Assembly: GCF_027409185.1 (NCBI RefSeq)
Contig: NC_084471.1
Span: 3,998,535 to 4,062,534, forward strand
Direction of reading: 5' to 3'
Origin: Cynocephalus volans
Taxonomy: Eukaryota; Chordata; Mammalia; Dermoptera; Cynocephalidae
DNA length: 64,000 bases
The number at the start of each line of letters is the position of its first letter. Position 1 is the first letter of the stretch. Below are positions 21,805-34,239 of this stretch, one piece after another. A program made the translations under genes and the position numbers. Under the pieces are notes generated by a model. That model was not told the origin of the DNA and searched no databases. It saw only the letters and a list, made by a program, of their open reading frames with translations.

Positions 21805-23865
21805 TGGTAGCTGCGGTGGACACACCACTGCCCCATTCCCTGTACTGCTATATGGGGAGGCAGGGGGTGGTCAGAGAACAGGTAGGGCTGTGATCGGCTC
21901 TCCATGCGCTGTCCCTGGTCTGTGAGGTGGGGATGGCGAGAGGAGCTGCCTCCAGGCTAGGTGGGCAGCTAGAACCATGCCAGGTGCAGGCACAGTGCTT
22001 CCAGAACTCACCCCAAGGCATCATCATCATTGTCATTGCGACCACTGTCCTATCTTCACCTGGGGGGCCCAGGACCAGGTGCTGACTCCTCTTCAGAGGT
22101 GACTGGCATTAGGGGAGCCAGCACACACCAGTCACTGTCCCCACCGATACCACACCCTGGCTGTCATGGACCCTCATGAAACCGTGTGAAGTGACGCTCA
22201 AACTTTACACAGCAGAAATCAGAGTGTGGGAGGAGCCAAATCAGAACGAAGGCTCTGCCTGGCCAGGGTCTGCCCTGCGCTTGGCTGCAGCGCCCAGACA
22301 CGCACACCCTCTGCCTGTGTGAGCAGCCGGTGTGCAGCTTCACACAGAGCCCACCTCCATCCTACATGCTCCCATCAGTGTCATTCCCATTTCCCGATCT
22401 GAGACAGTCTTCACGACCACGTGCTGTGGGGGTCAAGGGTCAAGGGTCATGTTCCTACCCAAACCCAGCGGGCCTTCCGACAGGCGGCAGAGGGACAGCC
22501 CATTTGTATTCCTCCAGTGCAGGGACTGCTGGGGTTTGAATCCATGTTCGATATAAAATAGCTGCTCTTGTCAAGTATCCTTGTAAAATGGAGGAAAAAG
22601 AGTAACTGAGATTAAATTACACCAAAAAGGGTGTGAGGCCACCAGCACTGCTGGCCAAGGGGAATCCTACTGGACTCGGTGCATGACACCCCCAGACTGT
22701 GCCTGGCCTACTGTGAGTTCGTCACCTTTTTTCCATGTCCCCATCTGGGTTGTGAGATTCATCACTCAGTATCGACACCCCACATCAGGAAATGAGGGCA
22801 CAGACCCTCAGCAGCAAGACTCTGAGCCCAGAAGCATGGGCAGGGGGCCCAGCCCCCAACACACACACACAGGTACTGCCACAACACATGCCATCCCACA
22901 CCCCACCTGGCCTAGGACCCTCAGATGGAAGAACCGAACCTCCCCAGGCATTGGGGCCCAACGTGCCTGACACCCACCTGGACCTGGCCTGGCATTAGAC
23001 AAGGTAGAGCTGGCTGTGGCTCTGGCAAGTCATCTCCAAAGCTCACTACACCCCAAGTGGCCCCTCACACCCTCAGTGAACCCCTCAGCCCTCAATCTCG
23101 GCTGTCAAGGGTCCGCCCTGGGCATTCAAACACAATGAGTGCCCTCAAATTAGCCTTTGACAAGACCCACCCTCAAGGACATGGGTCTTGTCAAACAGGA
23201 TTTCAAGCTAGTAGCTGAGGCCCCAAAGGGCCCAGTTCCAAAGGGCTGGTGGAATATGCTGCTTTCCTGTTGCAAACGAGATAGCCCTCACGTAAGAATC
23301 TCTGCTGTCACCCACCCTCCAGGACACTGAGCTTCACAGGGACTTCACCCCCATGCATCCCGCAGTGGCCTCACCATCCAGAGAACCCAGATGGCAGCAC
23401 AGCTGCAGGGAGGCCCCAGCTCCGTGCTCAAGGCTGCAGATGGCAGCCACTCCTAGCCACAGCCCCACAGCAGGCCTCCACTTGCTACCGAAGATGAAGG
23501 TGCCCTCCCCCAGGCAGATGGCGCCCAGGACCGCATGACCCACGAGGATGGCAGCATGGCTGCAGGCCCAGCCCTCTGGATGCGACACCAGCGAGAGTCA
23601 AGGAGGCGGGTCTTTCACACATGGCCGTGGGGACAGGTGGACTAGAAATCGAGGCACCCCGCCAGGTGCTCACACTCCAGCTCCCAAGCCCCTGCTCAGA
23701 CCTGCACACGACGTCACATCCTGGCTCAGGCAGCTCCTGCTCTGCTCAGAGGCACCCAGGGCCTGCTTCCTTCCATACCAGGTTCCGAGCACTGAGCATG
23801 AGAGCCAAGGAAACACGACGCAGGCTTTCCGCAGGGCAGGGCGCAGCTACGGAGAGTGAGAAATG
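21805..23865. other. GC-rich intron sequence, no gene seen
   Basis: Unique GC-rich sequence with a faint antisense MIR-like patch near 22090-22240, and a perfect hairpin at 23156-23195 listed separately. Open frames on both strands are chance-like. Confidence 0.4.
23156..23195. other. Perfect inverted repeat: 14-bp stem, 12-base loop
   Basis: The left arm TTTGACAAGACCCA (23156-23169) is the exact reverse complement of the right arm TGGGTCTTGTCAAA (23182-23195), separated by 12 bases. The pairing stops abruptly on both sides. It is too short for a normal pre-miRNA hairpin. Origin unknown. Confidence 0.9.
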
Positions 23866-23869
23866 CGTC

Positions 23870-24118
23870 AGGCAGGTGTGTGCAGCGTGTGTGGTGTAGC
23901 ATGCAGCGTATGTGTGTGGTGTATATGGTGTGTAGTGTGTAGCACATACCCATATGTAGTGTGTGTGTGCTGCATATGCGATGTGTGTGAGCACATGGTA
24001 TGTGTGTATATAGTATGTTGTATGTATGGCGAGTCAAGTGTATATGCATGGTGTGAGTTGTGTGTGTGGTGTCTGATGTGTGTGACTCACATGTATGAGT
24101 GTGTGGCACGTGTGTGCA
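23870..24118 (+). repeat. Imperfect (TG)n / TG-rich tandem region
   Basis: About 250 bases dominated by GTGTG with TAT, CAT and AGC interruptions. The frames through it (190 codons minus, 107 codons plus) are low-complexity HTHT/VCVC-type translations, not genes. Confidence 0.9.
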
Positions 24119-24514
24119 CAGCATGGCAAGGCTGTCCCACCTCCTTTCTGGGCACAGGCCCTGCCTTGAGACGCAGTGCTGTGTAGCCACATGCAAGTGC
24201 CCTCTAGTCTGAGGCAGAAGGACAGACACTAGAGGTGCTGTGCGCCTGGGGACACTGGGCTCCTCTGCCCCGTACATGTTCATGGGACAGGCAGCCACCT
24301 GTGTCTCAAGCAGTGCCTGGCAGAGGCCTCTGGGCCAGGGTCAGAAGGGTGGGCCACCCACACGTGTGCACAGGCAGGAACGGGAGGGCGCAGCCAGCCG
24401 GCCGAGCTGTGCAGAGGGTTATCCAGGGTCTCTGGTGAAGAGCACGCATGTGAAGGGCTGTGCGGCCCAGGCCACATCTCAGACCCAGTGCCGCTGCCTC
24501 TCCCCACTCTGCCC

Positions 24515-24556
24515 CTGCTGTCCCCTGCCTCTCCGCTGCTGTCCCCTGCCTCTCTG
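24515..24556 (+). repeat. Two tandem copies of a 21-bp unit
   Basis: The unit CTGCTGTCCCCTGCCTCTCC plus G occurs at 24515-24535 and 24536-24556 with one difference. A C/T-rich stretch precedes it. Confidence 0.9.
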
Positions 24557-24949
24557 CTGTCTTTCCTTCCTTGTTTGTTTTCCTAACGATGAGGACCCAA
24601 CCCTGATCCGAGACAAGTGAGAGTGAGTTCGGCTTTCACAGCAAAGAATTCTCCCTTTACAGACACCTTCGCCCTGGGACTTTCTTAAGCATCTTGCTGC
24701 TGTGCTTAATGTGCTTAAAAGGGTCTGGGTCACACAGCACCAATTTCCCTGAGTTTCTAGTGATGTCAACAACAGAAGTCAGCAAACACCAAGCTCTGGC
24801 CACAGCCCTACTGGTAACGGGGTCAGGGAGGGCATGGGGGTGCAAAACCTTTGGACCCGGAGCTTCAGCCTGACTCCCAGAGCTGCGGCCTCCTGGGAAG
24901 ACCTGAGTGCTAGAAGAGCCGCTGTCTGACAGAGGTGGGTGCCCTGTGC

Positions 24950-25185
24950 TGGGGTAGGGGTACAGGGGACAGGGTGGAGGTGCACAGATGGTGGTGGAGG
25001 GTGCAGGGGTGGGGCTGGAGGGCAGGGGTTGGAGTGAAGGATGCAGGGGTAGGGTGCAGGGTATAAGGGTGGTGCTGGAGGGTACAGGGGTGCAGCTGGG
25101 GAGCGGGGGTGGGGAGGGGTGCAGAGTGGGCACAGGAGAAGCATGGGCACAGCTGCAGGTAGGAGGGTGAATGGCAGGGGTAGGG
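24950..25185 (+). repeat. G-rich minisatellite-like region
   Basis: Irregular repetition of elements such as 'ggtgcaggggtggggctgga' and 'gatgcaggggtagggtgcag'. Many GGG and GGGG runs make it a strong G-quadruplex candidate on the plus strand. The 201-codon minus-strand frame over it is a proline-rich artefact. Confidence 0.8.
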
Positions 25186-26557
25186 AGGACCCAGCTAATA
25201 GCTGCAGTGCTCACCTGTGTCCTGAGCATCCTGCCTGGGATCCTCCAGGTAAGCCCCCTCACAGCCCAGCACGGCAGGGGTATCTGGCATCACCATCGTG
25301 TAAGAGAGAACCAGGGCTGGGGGGGGGTGACCTGCAGAGGTACCCCCCAACTCACAGCTAGGACTCCCACATAGCTCTACTGCCCTGAGCTGCCCTCCAG
25401 GCAGGAGCTGGGCCAAGCCCTGCCCGATGGTAGAGAAGGTGAGGGTGGAACAGAGCAGAGCCATCTCACCACCTGATCGAGCAGTTCAAAGCCTGCTGGG
25501 GCGAGGCGAGTGAGCAGTGGATCATGTGACTCCTGGAGGGAAGAGCGTGGGCACCTCGACCCGCCAGCCAAGCGGGGCTCACACGGGTGGGAGGGGCCGT
25601 CGTGGGCACTTGGTGTCTGTCCTAGGAGCAGAACAGGTGAGGAGGGTGGAACCACAGGACAGAACATCCCCTGCAGCCACCAGGACACTGCCTCAGGGCA
25701 GGGCAGGAGCTGCAACACGCCTCAGAAGCAAGGCCTGGACACAGGAAGCAGGTTTCATAATGACATGCAGCACGTGACACCATCGGCAAGACGATCAAAA
25801 CACACAAAGCAACACACAACAAAGCGCGTGGGGCTTTAGAGACTCAAGTCATGCATGTGATGAAAGACGTGGTGCCTCTGCAAGAGGGCTGCCCTGCCGA
25901 GGCTTCCTTCCCCAAGACCACCACATTTCAATTCCAGCAGGGAAAGATCCAGAGCGCACGTGGCAGATGCTGGGGACAGAGTTTGGGTGCACTTGGCTAC
26001 GCAGTGCTTCTTTCCCAGGTGGTGGAATAATTCATGACAGAAAAGAGCAAAACACGAGCCGGGGGAGGCATAAATCACCCTCCATGGGAGGGGGCCCTGA
26101 CACCCCCCTGGCCCTGCATCACCTGCATACCAGGGTCACCCAGTGCCAGGCCAGACACACTGCCTGCCCCGTGGGATGACGCTGACCACAGCCCTTGACT
26201 GAGCACAGCAGCCAGTGCCATGTAAGGACCACAGGACTGTTTCCAGGACGAGAAGAAGAAGAGAGCAGACGGGTGGGCAGCAGGACAGGCTGTTGGGGGG
26301 GCCAGGGGCACAGGGCAATGGCTCTAGGTAGCTGCTGGGAGGGCAGAGGCGGCAAGGAGGCCACTGACTGGGTGACCAAGGGCACCCTGAACCTGACCGC
26401 CACAAAACCCTACCTCTTTGGGAGGGCTCAAGTGCTCGAGGGGGACTGTTCCCACTAAATGTGACTCTACTCTGCCCCTGGAACTCAGAACGACATCTCC
26501 ATGTGGAAGCCAGGAGCCTGGACTGGCAGTTCCAGCCCAGCCACTGCAGCCTGCCAG
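25186..26557. other. GC-rich intron sequence, no gene seen
   Basis: Unique sequence with 9-base G run at 25319-25327. Open frames overlap on both strands; none has a recognised domain or a convincing exon border. Confidence 0.4.
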
Positions 26558-26661
26558 CCCTGCCCGCCGGCCCCGCCCGCCGGCCTCGCCTGCCGGCCCT
26601 GCCCACCAATCCTGCCTGCCAGCCTTGCCCAGCAACCCTGCCCGCAGGCCCTGCCCGTGGT
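26558..26661 (+). repeat. Minisatellite: eight tandem copies of a 13-bp unit
   Basis: Eight consecutive 13-base units with consensus CCCTGCCCGCCGG; unit starts are at 26558, 26571, 26584, 26597, 26610, 26623, 26636 and 26649. Units differ by a few substitutions but no indels. A partial unit may precede it at 26549-26557. Because 13 is not a multiple of three, the long frames crossing it are not protein repeats. Confidence 0.92.
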
Positions 26662-28580
26662 GCCTCAGAAACTGCACACAGGCCTGTGCACGTGGGGACG
26701 GGCCTTTTCGGTGGAGCAGTCAACTCTGATCAGTTTCTCCAGAGGAAAGAAGCCCTGCCGTGGGCCATCTGGGAAGAAGGGCCCAGACTGCACAGGGGAG
26801 AGGGAGCCACACTTGCTAATCCCCACGTCACTGGTCACACTCCATGGTGCTGAAGCGCCAGCCACAGATGCAGGAGAGGCCACCAAGGTCCTGGTAAGAA
26901 TACGGATGAACTTTTCATAGCAATTTATCTTATTTTCAACCTTTCTATCATACTCAATGCTCTTTTAACCAGCAGATCAAAGAATGCATAACACAACTGA
27001 TACACAGAAGACATCAAACTAACTACACACAAAAAGATCAGCTGTGCCAGCCACACCGCTCCCTGTGGAAGGGGACACTTGGTCAGGGGATTGTGGGTCG
27101 GCTGAAGTCCAGTCCTCAGTCTTGGGGAAAACTCAGTATTTCACGGCTGAACTACCCCAGGGCCCAAGAAGAGAGATTCCTTTGCTCTCTGAAGTGTGGA
27201 GGCTGTGCCGTGACGTCCTTCGAGTGTCATGCACCCCCACTGGCCCTCACCCTTCGAGGAGGAGCCATATGGCTGGACAGAGCCCCGTTTGCCATGACAT
27301 GGCCCCTGGTCCATGGTGGCCAGGCCATCCCTGGGCAGCTTCCTGCCCCCCTCCCTTCCCTCTCCCTCTCAGACTGTCCTGGGAGCCCAGAGTACAGGCT
27401 TTGGCAGTTGATTTCTTTGACAATCCAGTTATTAGTTTGAAAATCTTGTCAAGTTCTGGTCCAAACCAGGGCTAAAAATAGAAAGACAGTGACAGCCGGC
27501 TGGGACTAGATGGTGGCTGCAGAGCTGGCCGCTCGCTGGGCTGACAGCCTTCGGAAGGTAAAAGATAGAAGGTGACACCTCAATAGATCAGTCTTCTGAG
27601 GAGCCTCTGATGGCACAGGGACACAGACTGACCTTGTAATTAAGTTCACATTTTTTTTCTAAAAGAGGAATTCTAAAGAGAAAAACACCTTTCAGTACCA
27701 AAAACACGAGCTGGGCACGGAGGGCCCCAACTGAGCTGCCTTCCTGTTTCATCTCTGTGCACACGGTTGGGAGACTTCTGATCAACACACAGAGTATTTT
27801 AAATCCTATCACAGCAATTAGTCTGTTTCATACTGTGACGATGTCCTGCTTTGTGGCATTTGCGGCCAGGGATGCTATGGCCACGTCTCACCAGAGGCAC
27901 AACTCGAGAAGGGCCCAGCAGGGATGTCAACGAGGAGGGACATGTGCTTGAAGAGGAGGCACCCACGGTGCCACACGCTTATCTACAAGGCAGCAGAGAC
28001 ATGTCCTATACAGTGATCCTGAGTGAAAGCACAAAAGAGAAGGCCAGGGATCTGCGAGGCCGCCCCTGTTCCCGATCTCAGACACACAGAGGATGGCAGG
28101 AGGCACCCTGGGGCCACGGCCCTGGCGTCCTGGATCTGAGTTTGGATCTCAGAGCAGCAACCACACTACCTAGGTGGAATTCAAGATAAGCTTACACAGC
28201 AAGCTGCCTGGCCAGGGAATCGGGCCTCTTTATCCTCTTGCCAGCAGCCTGAAACAGGGATGTGATCGCTGGCGTTCCATCAGCCATGCAGTGACTGGAA
28301 GAAATGGAAGAAATGGAAGCCACATGTGGCAGAGAAGACAGGAGCCTTGGTTCCCACCAACATCGTGAGCCTGCTTATCACCTGGAACAGCTTTCCTTTT
28401 GCATGTTCAACATGAACAAGAAGCATGTTGTTTTTCTTTTTCTTGTTACATGCAGTCCAACCTGGCCCTAATTCGCCTGTCTTCCTCCCAATCCTGGCTA
28501 ACTCAGTTGGGGGTCCCTCCAGCAAGTTTCCCATGACTCAACTTGGCACTACTGTCTCCCCTGCAAGGGTCACAGAAGTC
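26662..28580. other. Intron sequence without recognised gene
   Basis: Mixed composition, with AT-rich patches at 26910-27040 and 27625-27690 and GC-rich parts between. A T-rich stretch at 28425-28445 is present. No gene or clear repeat. Confidence 0.4.
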
Positions 28581-28584
28581 AGGG

Positions 28585-28740
28585 CCCCATCCCAGCTCTG
28601 CTATGCAGCCTGGCCAAGTGCTTTATCTCCCTGAGGCCCATGCCTTGACCTGCAAAACAAGGAAAATACCACCTTCCTCAATGAGAGAGTTGGATAACTA
28701 ATGTAAATGGGTCAAACACAGTCACTGAATACTAGTTTCA
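28585..28740 (+). repeat. MIR SINE fragment
   Basis: 'ccagctctgctatgcagcct', 'ggccaagtgctttatctccc' and 'cctgcaaaacaaggaaaata' follow MIR in sense orientation. Confidence 0.7.
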
Positions 28741-28744
28741 TTTT

Positions 28745-31150
28745 GTAATTGAGGACAGCCACCAATCTGTGAGTTTATGGTAGATAGTGAGACAGCTGGA
28801 AGGGCCCCATGAGGGCCAGTTAATGGGTGGCTGTGGCTGGCCCCAAGCTCTGCTGTGTGTGCTTGTGTGCACTGAGGGTCATCGCCCACACCTGCGATGG
28901 TGCAACTCTCTGAGGACACCCGTCAGCAAGAAGCAGTGGCAGGAACCCACCTGGGGCAGGAACCCGGCTGGGTCTGGGCGCAGTGCCACCAGTGCCAGAG
29001 ACGAACCCCAGAGGGCAGCAGTGGTTCTCACCCCAGGAAGAGGGACCCACCAGGCCGACCCGGTTTGGTTTACAACTCATGGTTTTGAGTAAATGAGGGA
29101 GAGACAAATCTGTACTGGTCAGCTCAACCTGGCCACAACAAGGCCTGGCTTCCTAACATCAGTAAGTTTACCTCAGAGCAAGATAAGCATGTACACAAAG
29201 AATAAACAGGCATATCGAATAAAAAGGAAATGATGGAGCTACTGGTTCAGACAAACTGGACCAGCTTCTGGTCAGAAAGATGCAGGAAGAGCAGCGGGTG
29301 GCCCAGCGGCCAGGGCACAGCCAGGGGACCCTCAAGTGCAGCAGCCGTCCCCGTGGGGATCAGGCCCAGACAAGCAGCCAGCACATGAGCTTGTGTGCCC
29401 ACACAGCCGCCCTGGCAGTGAACGTCCACCACTGCCACAGCACCAGGGAGGAAACTGGGATCCCACATAGACATCAAAGGCCTGAGCCAAACAGCCAGAA
29501 AATCGTGCGGCAGGACCTGCACCCAGGTCCTGAAAAGCCTATGCTCCAAGCCCACACTACAACGCCCCCACCATGACACAAGGGGCCCTTCCCTTGGATG
29601 GGCTGGAGAACAGGGGCTGGCGAGGTGGTGATGCTGCTCTTTCCTTCTGCACATGCCTGGGGTTCCAAAGGAGCCCCCGTCAGGCCTGCAAGGTGGCTTT
29701 ATGCCCTCACTCCCCACAGCACTGGAGGGGCCTTCCAGATGAGCAAGGCCACCAGTGACCACAGGGGTCTGAAATACCTTTGGGGACCTCGCAGAACCTC
29801 CCTAAGGCCTGTGGGCAGGGGTTCCAGCCCAGAAGCTAGCCCAGCCAATGCTCATCATTACCCAGCAGCCCAGGCTCCTACCCAGAGGCCAGCCCTGCCC
29901 CACAGGAGCAGCTGCCCCAGGCAGGGTCAGGGCCAAAGCGCCAGAGCCTTTCCCAGCAATGGAGCGAACGTCCACCACTACATTTACACGTGTGGTAATA
30001 TTGACTTTCAGCAAGTTGACTTCACAGATTCACTAGCAAAATAATATTTTTCCTCATAATACACATTGCAAAAGTTATTAAGTTTCCCAAGCTGTTTGAG
30101 TCTGTGTCTTACATTGATTTTCCTGCCTGCTGGGAAGCCAGGAGGAAAGACCACGGTGTGACCCAGACCAGGAAAGGTCAGCCTTGTGTGAGCATGTCCT
30201 GAGCAGCCACCAGCCTGCCTCACCTGGGGCATGAGGACAGCGCAGAGGATCACGCAGCAGGCCTGGGCACTCAGTGTCACACAGAAGCCACCACAGCACC
30301 TGTAAGAGTGGACTCTCATCCACAGCCCAGGAGGGCGCACATCTCATAACTGCGTGTGCCGCAGAGGACAACTGGTTCTTCGGGCCCTATGCTTTTAAGC
30401 TGAGTGGGGTGCTCCCCCAACGCGGCTCATGGCCACATGGACTGTGGGAAGTGGACAGACCCCTGCTGTGGACAAGGAGCCAGGAGTCAGCAGGCTGCTC
30501 CTCAAGGATGCGTCCTGTGGGATATGGCCCAACTCCACATCCTCTCCAAGCCTCAGTTCCTGTGACATTACGGTGGGAAGTATAGGCCATCTGCCTCGCT
30601 GGGTGCCAGGAGGAGGACGCAAAAGGCCACGTGGCCACTGCTGGTGCCATTTCCACCAAGTGTCTCCAGAAGGAAGAGGAACCATCTTCCACCCCACAGG
30701 TGGGGGTGGGCATAGGGGCCAGTCTCCTGAGCCCTGGCCCAACACGAAGGTCACACACCCAAGCTGGAGGAGGGAGAAGTACGCAGTGACCCAGACAGCA
30801 GGGCCCGGCTCAGGAGAGGGGAGGTGGGAAGCTGTGGCACATGGAGCTGAGCCTGGGCCCTGAGGTCCGCGCGGCAGCAGGGGCAGACCCGTGTGCTTGC
30901 TCAACAACCAAGTGGCTCTGCAGACGAGCAGGCTGACAAGCAGACACTGGGCAAGGAGGCACAGGCACCTGGCGCAGAAGGTGGGTGCTCCAGCTGGAGG
31001 CGCCCAGATGCCCAGTGTCCTCAGCATGCTCAGGGCTGACTCAGGTGACATTCTTTTAATGCTGTGTCTAAATGGGGATGACAGAGCCACACGGCCACGG
31101 CCACTGCCACTGCTGCAGCTGACTTCAGAAAACTTACGGTGCACCTCCTC
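28745..31150. other. GC-rich intron sequence, no gene seen
   Basis: Open frames up to 254 codons (minus, 30395-31159) overlap other long frames on both strands. They match no family I know and lack exon-like boundaries. A CAGTGGTTCTCACCCC at 29022-29037 recalls hAT-type termini, but no partner end was found. Confidence 0.4.
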
Positions 31151-31154
31151 TCTA

Positions 31155-31275
31155 CCCACACTATGTGAGGCTCTCTCCTTACCTCTTTCTCATTTACTCT
31201 ATCAACGGGCTCAGAGAAACATATTACACCCACCTCACGGATTAGAAAACTGAGGCCAGAGAGGTTAACCCAGGC
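31155..31275 (-). repeat. MIR SINE fragment, antisense
   Basis: 'cacctcacggattagaaaac' and 'tgaggccagagaggttaacc' form the antisense MIR core. Confidence 0.8.
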
Positions 31276-31279
31276 CCAA

Positions 31280-34235
31280 GGCCGGCCCACCCACCCCTGC
31301 GTGCCCAACCCCTGCCCCACAGCCCCTGAGGAGCAGGCACTGTGCAGGGATTCCTGACAGGGTCATCCACAGCTGGGGAGGAGACTCACTGCGGAGGCGC
31401 CAGGGACGGGTTGAGCCAACAGGCAAGTGTCCCTTTAACTTGGAGATCACAAGTCCCCAGGGTCCAACAATAAGCAAGTGACACTACCAGGAAACCTTCT
31501 TGGGAAGTCACTGAATGCTCAAAAGAACAAACATCAAAAAGCCTGAGGCCATCAGCAGCACAGATGTTCTTGGCCACCTCAGCTCCAATGTCACCTCTTC
31601 CTCCAGAACCTTCCTCCTGGACTCTCCACCATGGACACTTCTGGAGGACCACACCAGCTCTGCCTTTGTTCCCAGCCTCTGTGGGCTCCTGGGGTGGGGC
31701 TGGCCAGCCCAGCCCAGTGAAGACACCACCATGCCACTTCCCGGGCCCCACCACGGCCCTGTCCCTACCACAGCCCTGTCCCCACCGCCTTCTCCAATCG
31801 TCTCCTGAGCCAGCGATGTGGGGGTGGCGTTCTGTGCACATGGGAGAGCTTTATCTTCTAAAGAATTGACCACGCAGCCAAGTGAGAGATAAATACTGTG
31901 TGGCACTTTGCTAAATGTTAATTAAGTTCCTATTTTTAGAATTTTTTGCAAAACCATTTGAGGGAAATAAGTGGAGGGCAAGTGCGACGCCCTGGGCAAG
32001 AGCACTGTGTGGCGCAGGTCCGTGCGGACGAAGTCTGACCCTCAGCACATCTCCTCAGGCTTGCAAGCTGCCCGCACTTCCTGTCACTGGACACATCTGA
32101 CATCGGCAGCCCTTCCTGCAGTCCCCCCCAAGAGGAGCCCCAATGCCACACAGCCCTGCCCCCAAGGCAGCTGGACAAGCAAGAGACACTGATCATCAGC
32201 CAGCAAGCGACAAACGCCACCTCCGTTCTCCCGCCGTTCGCTCCCTCTCTCACTGGCCTCCGCCTCAAGCTCCCGCTTGCTCCGAGAACCTGCGTGAACA
32301 GCCGCACGCAAAGCTGCAGTTGGGCCAGGGGGTGAGACAGGAGGTGGCAAGGCTGTGTCAGGGTGTCAGGACTCTGCAGCAGCCAGAGGAGCCCCAGGAG
32401 ATGGGGGAGCCTGGGGAGAGGGACCCCAGGGAAAGAGACCCAGGGAGAGGGGCCTGGGGGAGATACTGGGAAGGATGGGTGTTCTCTCAACCAGGATTAC
32501 CAAACTACCTCATTCATACCTTCCTTTTTTTGCTCGCTCAGCCCAGCTGTTCTTTCTCATGCCACAGGCCTTCTTTCCCTTCCGCCTATGTTTGTGCCCA
32601 GATCCCTTTCAGGTTGTTCTGCAACTCCTCGCCCATCAGTCAGTCCCCACTACTGGGAGCCACCTCCCTTCAGGGCAGGTCTTCAGCAGATGGTCCTCTG
32701 TGTGGGCTCCAGCTCATCTGCAGGACGGCAGCCTTTCTATGGAATCTCACATGTCCAGGGCTGTGGAGGCAGCTGAGGCGTGGTTTCTGTTTGTCTCTGC
32801 TGAGATGCTTGGTTTTTCACCAGTTCAGACCAGTCTTGATGTGGCCTCCACCCCTAGCAGAGGACTCCTCTGGGACCAAGGTCCTGTGGGAGGCTCTTCC
32901 CTGGCACGGCCACAGCCTGGTGGGCAGCTCCTCGGAGGCCTGAGCTTCCTCCCCTCCCCAGGCAGGCCTCACAGCCCACCCCTGGCCTGCAGGCCTCCTG
33001 GGATCTAGCCCACCCTCTGCTCTGAGCTCACTTCTCTTCCTGGCTCCTATGCACAGCCCCGCTGCATGGTTTTGGGAGTTGTGGGAGCTACGTTTTAGGC
33101 AGGCTCCTGGTAGTTAAGGACAGATGACAGACACGTGCGGGGTACACACACACACCCCCCACAGCCCTGTCCCCTGCATCACCCCTGCTGAGGCAAGGAA
33201 GTGACAGAGTTTCTGACAAGCGAACAGAGGAGAGCCTGACCAAAACACCAGGCCACACACACATCCCAAGGCTTTTCCGAGGGCACCACCCATGACCCCC
33301 ACGTCCTTGTAAGGACTCTGGCAGGCGGGTGCGGGGAGTGCGCACATCGGAGGCCAGTGGCTCGCTGGGGGTCCTCTATGGACCTGTGCGCCGTGTGCCA
33401 GGCAGGCTGCAGTGTCTGCTAAAGATCAGGTAAGCAACACGCACTCACTTGAGACTTACAACTATATTATAAAAAGGTAACCACAGCCACAGAAATAGTT
33501 TTAAAAGAATAAAATATTTCTTAGGGAGGAATATTTTACCCCTGTTGTTGTTTATTTGGGCAGTTCCTAGTTGTAATAAAAGCAGCTGACTTTGGGTGGG
33601 TGCTGTGACCACTCCCCAGTCCTCTATGCACCATGGAGCCCTCCTGCTGCGCACCACGATGGACCGTGCCCACCGCCCACCTCCTGAAGTCTCAACCACG
33701 CCCTGCGGGCTCCCCCAGCCTCCCAGCTCAGCTGGGCTGTTGCACTCTTCCCACCCCATCCTTCCTTAGCGAGCAGTCGCATGCCTTTACCTGGGCAGCA
33801 TTTTCCTCTCACCTGACACCTACTTTTCTCGGGGTGTTTGCACTCTGAGCCTCATTTGGACCAAATCCCTTTCTGTCTCTGTCTGGACATCATTTGAGCA
33901 CTGTCTGCACATCATTGGTCAGTCTCCCTCTCACAGGCTGGCTGGAGGTCCATGGTAGTTTCTGCATGATGGCATGAAAGAATGATGTGTGTTCTCCGAG
34001 AGGCTGTGGGCCTCCAGGAGGGCAGACAGCCTCCCAGCCACTCGGCCTGTGGACAAAGCCCCCTTGCAGCTAGAGGACAGTAGGGAACAAAGCCTGAGGA
34101 AGGACCCTCTCCTCCAGCTCCCCACAGGTGAGGAGACCTCCTGCTTCCCAGCGGGCAAAGCCCTCCCCATGGCTGGATCCAGAAGGGGCCACTGAGTCAA
34201 GGGCCACATGTCAGGAAAAAACACCCTGCTGCCTG
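31280..34235. other. Intron sequence without recognised gene
   Basis: GC-rich, with AT-rich patches near 31900-31960 and 33440-33590. The longest frame (266 codons, plus, 32143-32943) has no domain I recognise, is overlapped by two other long plus-strand frames and by minus frames, and would lie inside an intron of an antisense gene. I treat it as chance. Confidence 0.45.
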
Positions 34236-34239
34236 CTCT

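Noticed and set aside
23726..24298. 190-codon minus-strand frame rich in His and Thr
   Set aside because: It is translated TG/CA simple repeat.
24657..25262. 201-codon proline-rich minus-strand frame
   Set aside because: It is the translation of the G-rich minisatellite-like tract at 24950-25185 read from the other strand.
26136..26723. Frames with Gly-Arg-Ala-Gly or Pro-Ala repeats (up to 195 codons)
   Set aside because: They are the 13-bp minisatellite read in different frames; a 13-bp unit cannot encode a constant peptide repeat.
28283..28470. Possible exon ending before 'gtgata' on the minus strand
   Set aside because: The donor-like site at 28381 exists by sequence, but the upstream frame has poly-Lys low complexity and no known protein match.
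29022..29037. hAT DNA-transposon terminus (CAGTGGTTCTCACCCC)
   Set aside because: No matching inverted terminus or internal sequence was found nearby.
30395..31159. 254-codon open frame on the minus strand
   Set aside because: No recognised domain, opposed by plus-strand frames over the same bases, and it runs into an antisense MIR at its upstream end.
32143..32943. 266-codon open frame on the plus strand
   Set aside because: It overlaps two other long plus-strand frames and minus-strand frames, has no domain I recognise, and lies in the intron of an antisense gene. GC-rich DNA makes such frames by chance.
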